64,000 bases of DNA. Origin: Cognataquiflexum gelatinilyticum. GTDB taxonomy: Bacteria > Bacteroidota > Bacteroidia > Cytophagales > Cyclobacteriaceae. The translations under genes were made by a program, and so were the position numbers. The notes below the pieces were generated by a model that saw only the letters and a program-made list of their open reading frames with translations, had not been told where the DNA came from and ran no database searches. The stretch is taken from positions 62,001-126,000 of the forward strand of contig NZ_JANAEZ010000009.1 of the NCBI RefSeq assembly GCF_024813435.1. Direction: 5' to 3'. Position 1 is the first letter of the stretch. Each line of letters begins with the position of its first letter. Shown piece after piece: positions 17,701 through 25,809 of this stretch.

Positions 17701-17869
17701 AGGTTCGGAAGCCCGAAAAGTAATGGGTATGGCAGTATTCAGCGGAACCTTGATCGCTACGATAATCGGAGTCATTGTGGTTCCGGGATTATATGTACTC
17801 ATTGAAAGCATCGGAGCAAAAAAGAAAAAATCAGATGCACCTATTTCACCATCAGAACCGGCTCATTGA
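14720..17869 (+). CDS. RND multidrug efflux permease (HAE1 family)
   Basis: A 1049-residue proton-driven exporter, the normal size of AcrB/MexB. It begins with the family start FFIRRPIVAMVISIL, has the first large periplasmic loop, and TM4 carries the proton-relay pair in GLVVDDAIVVVEAVMHNIE (residues ~408-426). TM10-12 follow the second loop, with GLTAKNAILIVEFA and RPIIMTSLAF. The substrates cannot be told from the sequence; the HAE1 type usually exports hydrophobic drugs, dyes and detergents. It lies 30 bases after the adaptor and 1 base before the outer membrane channel gene. Confidence 0.94.
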   Translation: MSEFFIRRPIVAMVISILMIIMGLITLRGIPVSKYPEITPPMVQVTTNYTGANAVNVEQAVATPIEQQVNGVENMLYMKSINAADGTLILQVSFEVGTDLDNANMLTQNRVSQATAKMPTEVKNFGVTTKKSLVFPLMLVSLTSPNKTYDGLFLNNYANINIVDQLKRLKGVGDVFLFGGADYSMRIWLNPDQLTKLDLTVNDVSNAVRKQNAISPGGKFGAAPTPPGVDYTYTVTLQERLVTEEEFGNIIVKSDEKGSIVRLKDISRIELGMDNYSSSSRLNANSASTIVVFQIPGSNALEVSEDVKKTMDDLVNYFPEDLQYEVSLNTTRAISVGIEEIIHTLFEAVFLVILVVFLFLQDWRATLIPLLTVPVSLLGTFIIFPLLGFSVNVLSLLGLVLAIGLVVDDAIVVVEAVMHNIEHGMKPKEATQKAMKEVGGPVVAIALILAAVFVPVAFAGGITGRLYQQFAITIAISVLFSAFNALTLSPALCALLLKPKKESNSGLQKFFNGFNRVFDKFTLGYTGVAGIVARKSIRSAMIIGVVLVFVVLLGKGIPGGFLPEEDEGYYLVNIQLPDAASIDRTDQVAKKVENILSQFEEIEYSTMVLGYSLISGSYSTNNAFVFISLKPWDERSRTAKELVAATNFAFRNLVSEASAIAFGPPPIEGLGTSAGFTLQLQDRSGNTPQFLDEQAQLFIAEARKRPEIGNIFTLFRSNVPQKKIRIDYDKAEKLGIDLSEITSTISTYLGSAYLNDFNRFGRQYKVFVQAEGEDRLDPSDLSKYYVRSKKGEIIPLGTVTTVEDISGPATTNRFNMYRSAEISGAPKAGFSSSQAIKALEEVAAGLPKELSIAWSNMSYQEKAAEGTGSTMFLMALVFVFLILAAQYESWKLPFSVLLGVPAAILGAYLGLWLGGFWSSSYVNNVFAQIGLVMLIGLTAKNAILIVEFAKMEYEAGTPLLEAALKAAKLRLRPIIMTSLAFMLGVVPLLTASGAGSEARKVMGMAVFSGTLIATIIGVIVVPGLYVLIESIGAKKKKSDAPISPSEPAH

Positions 17870-17870
17870 T

Positions 17871-19247
17871 ATGAAGAATATATATTTTCTACTGTTTGTC
17901 CTGCTTACTTTATATGGCTGTGCTGTTGGTCCAAAATATTCCCGACCTGAAACCCAAAAGCCTGTTGGCTATGTGCAAGCTATGTCCCAAACTGATTCTA
18001 TCACCAATCTGAAGTGGTGGGAGGTTTATCAGGACAGTTTGTTGCAAAGTTTGATACAGATTTCTATAGACTCCAACCTGGACCTAATGACGGCTGTGTA
18101 CCGTGTGGAAGAGGCAAAGGCTATTTTAGGATATAATAAAGCCAATCTCTATCCTTTTCTTGATTACAGTGCCATGGGAAGGACTACTGAATTCAGAAAT
18201 TTATCCGAACAGGCAGGTGTGACTTTTTCACCTACCATGGTGGGCTTATTGGGAAATGTGTCATGGGAAATCGACCTATGGGGTAAACTCCGCCATGCCA
18301 ACCGAGCTGCTTTTGCTGAATTGATGGCAACAGAAGAATCAAAGAAATCATTGTACATCAGTTTGGTCGCTCAGGTGGCAGAACTGTATTTCAGACTTCG
18401 TGGTTTGGATGAAAGGCTTGAAATCGCCCAACGGGCTTATGAAACCCGCTTGGAATATCTGGAAATTATCACCGCCCGGTTTGAAAAGGGGAATGTATCT
18501 GAATTGGATAAACTCCAGGCAGAGCAAATAGCAGCGGTGGCAAAAGCGCAGATTTACAGTCTTGAGCGAGGCATCATTCTTACAGAAAACGCCTTCAATG
18601 TCTTGTTGGGAAGAACATATATTCCGATTTCAAGAGGATTGGAAAATAACCAGCAGCAACTGCCATTGGAAATCCCAAGTGGATTGCCATCCGAATTGCT
18701 TGAAAGAAGACCCGATATCAAAATTGCCGAACAACAGTTGATCGCACAGACAGAACGCATAGGCGTGGCAGTTGCATTGCGGTTTCCTTCGCTCAGCTTG
18801 ACAGGCTTGTTGGGTGTGGCAAGTCCACAGATCTCAACCTTGTTTGGCAATCAGGCAGGACTTGGGGTTCTCTCCGGGCAATTGGCAGGTCCTTTTTTCA
18901 GATTTGGACAAAACAAAAGACGGGTTGAAGCTGAACGGGCCAAAGCGGTCCAACTTGGGTTTCAATATGAAAAAACAATTTTGACGGCATTTGCAGAGGT
19001 AGAAAATTCATTGGCAGAAATCAGGACCTACAGCAATGAATTTGAAGCAAGGAAAACCCAAGTCGCAGCCACAGAAAAATCTTTGATGCTATCCAAGGCG
19101 CTGTATGACAATGGCTATACCTCATTCCTGCAGGTACTTGATGCAGAAAGGGAGTTTTTCAATTCAGAATTTGAAAAATCCTTGGCTTTGGAAAATCAGC
19201 TTGTGTCTACTGTCAGATTGTATAAAGCATTGGGAGGTGGTTGGTAG
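17871..19247 (+). CDS. Outer membrane efflux channel (TolC/OprM, NodT family) lipoprotein
   Basis: 458 residues from the ATG at 17871, one base after the pump stop; an open frame back to 17775 overlaps the pump gene and is not used. A lipoprotein signal ends in YGCAVGPKYSRP, the classical OprM start. Two internally repeated outer membrane efflux halves follow, with LPSELLERRPDIKIAEQQL between them. The last helices include YDNGYTSFLQVLDAERE. It forms the trimeric duct that completes the tripartite pump. Confidence 0.92.
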   Translation: MKNIYFLLFVLLTLYGCAVGPKYSRPETQKPVGYVQAMSQTDSITNLKWWEVYQDSLLQSLIQISIDSNLDLMTAVYRVEEAKAILGYNKANLYPFLDYSAMGRTTEFRNLSEQAGVTFSPTMVGLLGNVSWEIDLWGKLRHANRAAFAELMATEESKKSLYISLVAQVAELYFRLRGLDERLEIAQRAYETRLEYLEIITARFEKGNVSELDKLQAEQIAAVAKAQIYSLERGIILTENAFNVLLGRTYIPISRGLENNQQQLPLEIPSGLPSELLERRPDIKIAEQQLIAQTERIGVAVALRFPSLSLTGLLGVASPQISTLFGNQAGLGVLSGQLAGPFFRFGQNKRRVEAERAKAVQLGFQYEKTILTAFAEVENSLAEIRTYSNEFEARKTQVAATEKSLMLSKALYDNGYTSFLQVLDAEREFFNSEFEKSLALENQLVSTVRLYKALGGGW

Positions 19248-19424
19248 AATTTACCGACCATTTCCTTTTATTTGATTGACTAGGTTATAACAAAAAAGGC
19301 GAACAACAACCATTTATATCGATTTTTCGCAAAATTTCATAAACAAGTTGTTTTTTTAGGCTAGAAGTCCAATATTTATAGCTATATATTTTCATTTGCT
19401 AATCACCCCCAAGCAAAATTTCTT

Positions 19425-21809
19425 ATGATCAAACAGTTATGCGCTGCCATACTGTTGACCTTTGTTTTTTTTCACGAAGTTCTCAGTCAGCAATTGCCCC
19501 ATTCTTACCCATCTAGTATCCATTCCACGGCCGAAATTGTGGATCTTGGAGACCTTGATATGGAATTCGACAAATTCCTAAATGCCGAAGATACTCTTGA
19601 GTTCATTCCTTTAATAAATCTAAATACAAACTTGGGTTTTACAGATTCCAATTATTGGGTTCGGTTTAAGTTATCTCATGAAGAGGATTTTCCCCTCAAA
19701 TTGTACCTGGAGACTGCACGCCCCATAACGGATATTGTGGATTTATATCAAGTCAACAAAACGCGAATGGTGGTAAAACTCCATAGTGGGGATTTGGGTA
19801 AAGTCAGCGATAGGCCATTATACCATCGAAATATCATCTTTCCTATTACCTTACATCCGGGAGAAGAGTATCAGTTTTACCTGCACCTCAGCAGTGATGG
19901 TGAAGTCATTAACCTTCCGCTCAGGTTGTTTGATTCAGAAAGTATGATCAGAGAATCCTACTTTAACCAATTGGTCTTTGGTGCTTTCTATGGATTTTTG
20001 CTTTTAGCAGGAATTATTTACCTGTTCTTTTATTTTGGCATCAAGGAGAAAAGTTTTCTTTTATACACCGCTTACGTGACCTCCATCATCTTCCTACATC
20101 TCGGATTGGATGGTTATTTTTATCAATACATCACCCCCAACGGAGGTTGGTTTTCCAAAAATGCGGTTTTGATTTTTGCAACAGTTTCGGCAATAGCTTT
20201 TGGCAGATATGCACAGGTTTACCTTTCTGTAAAAGACTACAGTACTAAAATTCACCAATCTTTCAATATTTTATTATTCTCCCTGATAGGTCTGTTGGTT
20301 TTGATTTTCACTTTTCAGGCTGGAATGAAATATTATTATCCCTTGGTAAACCTGTTGGGAATATTGATTTTATTTCATGTAATCGCTTCCTTGATTTCAG
20401 GATACATCCATGGAAAGTCACCTGATATCTTCTTCAGTTTGGGTATAGCAGCCTTCTTTTTGGGTTTCATGGTATTTATCCTGAATAATTTTAACCTCAT
20501 CCCAAATTCCGATTGGACCGAATTCAGTTCTAAAATCGGAACAGGACTTGAAGTCATGTTTCTTTCACTTTCCATGTCCAACAGAATCAAAATCCTAAAG
20601 ACGGACAAGGAAAAGATGCAGGCAGTAGCCCTTCAAAGGGCTCAGGAATCAAATGAAATCAAGTCATTTTTCCTTTCCAATATCAGCCATGAAATGCGGA
20701 CACCATTAAATGCCATAATCGGACTCTCAAGGTCAATCCAAGAATCGGTTTCAGACCAAAAAACCAAAGACGAAATAGAAGTCATCCAATATTCATCCGC
20801 TGGACTTCTAAGCGCAATAGATGATATTCTGGATTATTCAAGGATCGAAAAAAAGGAACTAAAGCTTGAATACAAATCTTTTGATTTCCACAGACTATTG
20901 AAGGAAATTAGAAGTAATTGTGAAAAACAAGCCGGTGACAAAGGTTTGAAATTCATCTATGAAGAGATTAACCAAATCCCCCAATTCATTATCGGTGATC
21001 TTCACAGAACCCGTCAGATTCTCTTCAACCTTCTCGGCAATGCCATAAAATTCACCTTCAGTGGTGAAGTCAGACTCAGTATCCAAACCTCCGCTAAAGG
21101 TAGAAATTCTGTTGGTTTGGTTTTTAAGATTTCCGATACGGGAGTAGGCATCCAAAAAGAAAAGCTTGACAGTATCTTTGAGTCATTTATCCAAGAACAG
21201 ATTGATGATAAGCGGAAATTTGGAGGATTTGGATTAGGACTGTGCATTGTAAAAGCACTAGTAGAACAATACGGGGGAAAACTTGACCTTCAAAGTGAGC
21301 AAGGGAAAGGGACTCAGGTCATGGTTGACCTTAACTTTGAAACCATTGAGCAGAAGACAATTGTCGAAAATGACTTTATCAAAAAAGGAATTTATGACCT
21401 TCAGGGCAAAAACATCCTTGTCGTAGAAGACAATCCCGTCAACCAACTGGTGATGAAATCCATATTGAAAAAATGGAAAAACACCACTTTTGACACTGCA
21501 ATGAATGGTCTTGAAGCATTAGAAAAACTCAGCGCCGGAAAGTTTGACCTTATCCTGATGGACCTGCAAATGCCCGAAATGGACGGTTATGAGGCCACAG
21601 AGGCCATCCGAAAGGGCGATTGCGGTGATTTGAATAAATCTATCCCCATCATTGCAGTAACAGCGGACGCGACGGAAAAAGCTAAAAAGAAAGTGATGGA
21701 GGTGGGTATGGATGAATACATTACCAAGCCGGTGGATCAGGAGGAATTGTTTATTAAAGTCAAAAAGTGCTTGTACTTGCAGACTCTCGATATTTCGCAG
21801 GTGTTTTAA
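19425..21809 (+). CDS. Hybrid sensor histidine kinase / response regulator (7TMR-DISM type)
   Basis: A 794-residue sensor. Order: signal peptide; extracellular 7TMR-DISM domain (~30-180); seven membrane helices (~185-385); HisKA with the phosphorylated His in FLSNISHEMRTPLNAI (~425); HATPase with NLLGNAIKF, DTGVGI and GFGLGL; and a receiver domain (~660-785) with phospho-Asp in LILMDLQMPEMDGYEA and the Lys in ITKPVD. No separate DNA-binding partner adjoins it, so signalling presumably continues by phosphotransfer to another protein. 7TMR-DISM sensors often detect carbohydrates. Its stop codon overlaps that of the convergent gene by 3 bases. Confidence 0.92.
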   Translation: MIKQLCAAILLTFVFFHEVLSQQLPHSYPSSIHSTAEIVDLGDLDMEFDKFLNAEDTLEFIPLINLNTNLGFTDSNYWVRFKLSHEEDFPLKLYLETARPITDIVDLYQVNKTRMVVKLHSGDLGKVSDRPLYHRNIIFPITLHPGEEYQFYLHLSSDGEVINLPLRLFDSESMIRESYFNQLVFGAFYGFLLLAGIIYLFFYFGIKEKSFLLYTAYVTSIIFLHLGLDGYFYQYITPNGGWFSKNAVLIFATVSAIAFGRYAQVYLSVKDYSTKIHQSFNILLFSLIGLLVLIFTFQAGMKYYYPLVNLLGILILFHVIASLISGYIHGKSPDIFFSLGIAAFFLGFMVFILNNFNLIPNSDWTEFSSKIGTGLEVMFLSLSMSNRIKILKTDKEKMQAVALQRAQESNEIKSFFLSNISHEMRTPLNAIIGLSRSIQESVSDQKTKDEIEVIQYSSAGLLSAIDDILDYSRIEKKELKLEYKSFDFHRLLKEIRSNCEKQAGDKGLKFIYEEINQIPQFIIGDLHRTRQILFNLLGNAIKFTFSGEVRLSIQTSAKGRNSVGLVFKISDTGVGIQKEKLDSIFESFIQEQIDDKRKFGGFGLGLCIVKALVEQYGGKLDLQSEQGKGTQVMVDLNFETIEQKTIVENDFIKKGIYDLQGKNILVVEDNPVNQLVMKSILKKWKNTTFDTAMNGLEALEKLSAGKFDLILMDLQMPEMDGYEATEAIRKGDCGDLNKSIPIIAVTADATEKAKKKVMEVGMDEYITKPVDQEELFIKVKKCLYLQTLDISQVF

Positions 21810-22627
21810 GCCATGACTGATACCATTTCCAACACTCTTTTTCCCAATTTCAAGTCTCCCGATATTTCAATTTTATGCAATATGTCCTGTGGCCGGAGGT
21901 TTTTACAAAAAAGTTTCCAGGCTATTTTATCTTCTAATTGGACAATGGAAGTCGGCGGATTACTTCCCTGCTTGATTAATTTCCAAAGATCTTGGTTTTT
22001 TTCAAGCCACCAGGATTTTGAAAACTCTCCAACAATCTTGACTTCTATCACGGTGCTATCTATTGCATTTTCTTTGGCAAAAGTAAAAGGCAAAGCCATC
22101 ATAAATGTGTCCATCAGAGGTTCGAAATACCTTGCCTGAAGTAAGCTGGGTTTACCGACTGCATCCCTGATTTGCTGTTGGTGATGCCATTTTTCGGTGT
22201 ATTCCCTCGCAAGATGCATCCAATTCAGGCTCTTCTCCTCCCCTGCCCAAGCCACAGAAAATATCGCTTCCTCCATTTCAGGTAAGCTGACATAATAATC
22301 CGAAACCTCTTTGCCGGAACTTTCCAATAAACCAATCAATACATCAGGACTTAACCTTTTACAGGCACTGACCCAATCTGCGTTTAATTGGTTAAGCCAT
22401 GAAATCAAATCCATGTATTCCTTGATCTGAGGTGGTTTTTCCCCAAAATATCCATCTCTTTGGATACTTAACGTGCGCAGGTTAGTATCCAATAAATGGG
22501 AGGCAACATCCTTCACATTCCAAAGTTTGGCTGAAGTAGGTTTTTCCCAGTCGGATGGTTCTAGACTTTTGAGGAAGTCAATCAGAAGGATGTCCAATTC
22601 ATGGAAAAGATGTTTTACTTCAATCAT
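21806..22627 (-). CDS. DinB/maleylpyruvate isomerase N-terminal-type protein
   Basis: A 273-residue protein. The N-terminal 170 residues look like the DinB / mycothiol-dependent maleylpyruvate isomerase four-helix bundle: LFHELDILLIDFLKSLEPSDW, WNVKDVASHLLDTNL with the first His, and the later metal-binding H in YTEKWHHQQQIRDAVG. The C-terminal third matches the small alpha-beta domain often attached to that bundle (DLWKLIKQG.. then EDKIAWKLFCKNL). Such proteins are metal-dependent transferases of uncertain substrate. The gene is 11 bases past the GH43 gene in the same direction order but is probably transcribed after it as the last gene. Confidence 0.7.
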   Translation of the reverse strand: MIEVKHLFHELDILLIDFLKSLEPSDWEKPTSAKLWNVKDVASHLLDTNLRTLSIQRDGYFGEKPPQIKEYMDLISWLNQLNADWVSACKRLSPDVLIGLLESSGKEVSDYYVSLPEMEEAIFSVAWAGEEKSLNWMHLAREYTEKWHHQQQIRDAVGKPSLLQARYFEPLMDTFMMALPFTFAKENAIDSTVIEVKIVGEFSKSWWLEKNQDLWKLIKQGSNPPTSIVQLEDKIAWKLFCKNLRPQDILHKIEISGDLKLGKRVLEMVSVMA

Positions 22628-22638
22628 AGCAGAAATTG

Positions 22639-23628
22639 TTACAATGGATTGGCGGCCACTCCTTCAAAAGTGATTTTTACAGGCTTGATAAAACCTTTTT
22701 CGTCAAATTCCATTTTGTCGATACAGGTTACCCGATGGTTTCCATCTGTTTCACCCAATGGCCTTCTATGGTAAACCATAAAGTATTGGTCGGACTTGGG
22801 TTCGAACAAAACCGAATGATGTCCCGCCCCTGTCGCTACTTCAGGATCCTGCTCGAGCACCACTCCGATTCTTTCAAACGGTCCAAAAGGGCTGTCAGAA
22901 ATCGCATAGGCTACTTTGTAATCAGGACCTGTCCAACCCCCTTCTGACCACATGAAGTAATATTTGTCATCGCGTACAAACATAAATGGTCCTTCGACAT
23001 AACTTTCAGGAGTCACTTCTTTGTAATATTCTCCATTTTCAAATGGAAGCAATCCGGTAAATTCATCATTCAATCTGACCACATTACACTTACCCCATCC
23101 TCCATAATACATCAAAAAACCTCCATCATTGTCTTTGAAGATAAACTGGTCAATAGGCTGTGCGCCGTTTACGATGTCATTGATCAATGGCTTACCAAGC
23201 AAATCCTTAAAAGGTCCCTGAGGTTGGTCGGCGACTGCCACACCGATTCCCCCGACCTGACCTTCGTGCACATCGTTGGCGGCAAAGAATAGGTAATACT
23301 TCCCTTTATTTTCAATGACGCCGGGTGCCCACATCGCTGAATCAGCCCATTGGACCGCTGCGGTGTCGATGATCCGCTCATGCTTGGTCCAGTTGATCAG
23401 GTCTTTGGAAGAAAAACAATCCATAAAAACCTGTTTTGCAAACTTGTCAGAATAAGTTGGGTAAATCCAATAAGTATCCCCATAGATGATCGCCTCCGGA
23501 TCTGCATACCATCCTTCAAAAATCGGATTGCCAGAGAGTTGAATTTCTGTTGATTTTTTTTCGGGGGAGCATGAAAGGAAATTGACTGCACAAATTACTA
23601 CGCCTATTAAATTGATTACTTTTTGCAT
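22639..23628 (-). CDS. Glycoside hydrolase family 43-type lipoprotein
   Basis: 329 residues from the ATG ending at 23628; the longer frame would overlap the upstream GH2 gene. The signal ends in a lipobox (NFLSC). The mature protein is a five-bladed beta-propeller of the GH43 type: the first blade carries the base residue in GWYADPEAIIYGDTYWIYPT, a later blade has WAPGVIENKGKYYLFF, and the acid is in YVEGPFMFVRDDKYYF, followed by HHSVLF and YHRRP. GH43 enzymes remove or cut arabinose and xylose residues. It starts 10 bases after the GH2 gene and is co-transcribed with it. Confidence 0.85.
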   Translation of the reverse strand: MQKVINLIGVVICAVNFLSCSPEKKSTEIQLSGNPIFEGWYADPEAIIYGDTYWIYPTYSDKFAKQVFMDCFSSKDLINWTKHERIIDTAAVQWADSAMWAPGVIENKGKYYLFFAANDVHEGQVGGIGVAVADQPQGPFKDLLGKPLINDIVNGAQPIDQFIFKDNDGGFLMYYGGWGKCNVVRLNDEFTGLLPFENGEYYKEVTPESYVEGPFMFVRDDKYYFMWSEGGWTGPDYKVAYAISDSPFGPFERIGVVLEQDPEVATGAGHHSVLFEPKSDQYFMVYHRRPLGETDGNHRVTCIDKMEFDEKGFIKPVKITFEGVAANPL

Positions 23629-23638
23629 CTTGGGCCCC

Positions 23639-25486
23639 TTACTTTTTATATAATTCACTATGCAACTTTTTCAAAACATCCACAGGCATCTTGATCACTT
23701 TCCGGTCGTAAGTCATGACTCCGTTGGTCTCAATTTCGACATCCGTCGTTTGGGTGTATACAGCTGCAGCCAAGCCCTTTGGAATCAGGTCTTGCAGGTC
23801 TTTCATCAGGATTTTATACCTGTCCAACAGTTCTTCTTTGGACTTGAAACTTTGGTATCCCCAATTGTCTTTTTCCTGCCAGGTATGCCCTTCTACCGGT
23901 AATCCCAACCCGCCAAACTCTCCCAATACCAGAATCTGAATTTTTCCAAACAAGTCGGCAGAAGGCATCACCGGATCCGGATAGTTGTGTACATCCAAGA
24001 TATCGCCAGCGATCTTTGCACCTTTCAGCTCAAAATTCCCGCCACTGGCACTGTTGACCAATCTCGTCGGATCGTAGGATTTGGTCCAATCGGATATCTC
24101 ATGGGTTTTGAACTGCCCCCAAGCTTCATTGAACGGCACCCAAACCACGATGGAAGGAAAGTTGTAATTGGCATCGATGATGGCCTTCCATTCCTTTTTG
24201 TAAATGGCTTCAGATTCAGGAGTCCTTTCCCGATCAGTGCCTTTTCCGATTACGCCTAGCTTTTGTTCCCATCTATTTCCCATATCCCCGCTCGGCATGT
24301 CCTGCCATACCATAATCCCCATCTTGTCACAATGATAATACCAGCGGGCCGGCTCGACTTTGACATGTTTTCTGATCATGTTGAAGCCCAATTCTTTTGT
24401 CTTGATGATATCAAAAGCCAATGCTTCGTCAGTAGGCGCAGTATACAATCCATCCGGCCACCAACCCTGGTCCAAAGGTCCATAGTGGAATACCTGTTGG
24501 TCATTTAAAGCAAAACGCTGCATTCCTTTGGAATCATAAACAATGGAAACCTTTCTCAAGGCGCCATAGGAAGTAACTTTGTCAATGACTTTTTTTCCTT
24601 TCAACAAGCTGATTTCAAAGTCATATAGGTGTGGATTCTCCAACGACCAACTAATTGGATTGGGGATTGAAAGGATTGATTCTTTTCCAAAACTCCCGGT
24701 ACTTTCAGCGACTTTGACCCCTTTGTCCATCGCAGTAATTTTGTATGTCACTGTCGGATCTGAAGTGTTGGCATTTATGGAAAAGTGAAAAGTCCCTTTG
24801 TCCCAATCTGGAGTGGTTTTGATATGGCTGATATAGGTAGTTGGAACAAACTCCAACCACACAGTCTGCCAAATGCCTGTTACAGGCGTATACCAAATCC
24901 CTCTGGGTTGGTTGACCTGCTTTCCTCGAGGCTGAGGGCCTTTGTCACTAGGATCCCAAACCCTTACCGTGATTTTTTGATCCACACCTTTGGCTAGAAA
25001 ATCTGTGATGTCAAATGAAAAAGGATCGTATCCTCCCTGATGTTTGCCTACGGATTTTCCATTGACAAAAACCTCTGATTCCCAATCCACTGCTCCTAAG
25101 TGGAGCAATACCTTCCCCTTTCTTTCAGTATTGGAAACCTGAATGACCTTATCGTACCACAATTCCTTTTCTGCGCCAACCGCTTTGGTCACTCCCGAAA
25201 GGTAAGATTCTACAGGAAATGGAACAGTGATCTTCCCATCAAAAGTTATCGGTGCTCCATTTCCTTTTTCCAAAATGGCGTAATCCCATTGGCCGTTGAG
25301 GTTTCTCCAACTTCCTCTGACCATCTGAGGCCTTGGATATTCAGGATGCGGCGCATTGGAATCCACATTTTCGGCCCATGGAGAGAGTATGGGTTTGGTA
25401 TTGATCTGCTGTGCAAATGAGGGTGAATATGATCCTAAATGAAATATCAGGATGAAATAGAAAAAACTTAGAGATTTGGTTTTCAT
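23639..25486 (-). CDS. Glycoside hydrolase family 2 protein, exported
   Basis: 615 residues starting at the ATG ending at 25486, which gives a clean signal peptide (LSFFYFILIFHLGSYSPSFAQ); the frame further upstream has no proper start context. Order: sugar-binding jelly roll (~30-190, with ELWYDKVI and VFVNGKSVGKHQGGYDPFSFD), Ig-like domain (~195-300), and the catalytic TIM barrel. The acid/base Glu is in VPFNEAWGQ (~455) and the nucleophile Glu in VLGEFGG (~523). Substrate among beta-galactoside, mannoside or glucuronide is not fixed by these motifs. Paired with GH43 downstream and divergent from the DUF1080 operon. Confidence 0.88.
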   Translation of the reverse strand: MKTKSLSFFYFILIFHLGSYSPSFAQQINTKPILSPWAENVDSNAPHPEYPRPQMVRGSWRNLNGQWDYAILEKGNGAPITFDGKITVPFPVESYLSGVTKAVGAEKELWYDKVIQVSNTERKGKVLLHLGAVDWESEVFVNGKSVGKHQGGYDPFSFDITDFLAKGVDQKITVRVWDPSDKGPQPRGKQVNQPRGIWYTPVTGIWQTVWLEFVPTTYISHIKTTPDWDKGTFHFSINANTSDPTVTYKITAMDKGVKVAESTGSFGKESILSIPNPISWSLENPHLYDFEISLLKGKKVIDKVTSYGALRKVSIVYDSKGMQRFALNDQQVFHYGPLDQGWWPDGLYTAPTDEALAFDIIKTKELGFNMIRKHVKVEPARWYYHCDKMGIMVWQDMPSGDMGNRWEQKLGVIGKGTDRERTPESEAIYKKEWKAIIDANYNFPSIVVWVPFNEAWGQFKTHEISDWTKSYDPTRLVNSASGGNFELKGAKIAGDILDVHNYPDPVMPSADLFGKIQILVLGEFGGLGLPVEGHTWQEKDNWGYQSFKSKEELLDRYKILMKDLQDLIPKGLAAAVYTQTTDVEIETNGVMTYDRKVIKMPVDVLKKLHSELYKK

Positions 25487-25721
25487 AGGTTTTATTTTGG
25501 GAGGATTGTTAACAAGAATTCTATGGATTGGATTTAAATATAACAGAAACCAAGTCAAACTGAAAGAAAGAATTCCCAAAAGGATGTGGTAGGATTTTGG
25601 AGGAGCATTTCTTCCCTTGGGAGTATTGGCTCAAACACCTTATTTCCCTTTCGTCAATTCCGGGAATTTTATCTTTTATAATTTTTTACCTTGTTAAAAT
25701 AAAGTTTGACAATAGTCAACT

Positions 25722-25735
25722 CGAAATCGATTGCG
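25722..25735. promoter_or_regulatory. LacI-type operator candidate upstream of the DUF1080 operon
   Basis: CGAAATCGATTGCG is palindromic except for one base pair and has the central CG of LacI-family operators. A related box, CGAAATCGTTTGCA, lies upstream of uxaC at 29752-29765. It is 75 bases before the ATG at 25810 and in the divergent region shared with the GH2-GH43 operon. A possible -7 box TAACCTTG follows at 25751-25758, so a bound repressor would cover the promoter. The most likely binder is the LacI protein at 28632-29645. Confidence 0.5.
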
Positions 25736-25809
25736 TAATTTAGAACTTGATAACCTTGAAAATGACCTTGTTTTTAAGGACTTTGGTATTTGAAACAAAA
25801 CCCAATTTT

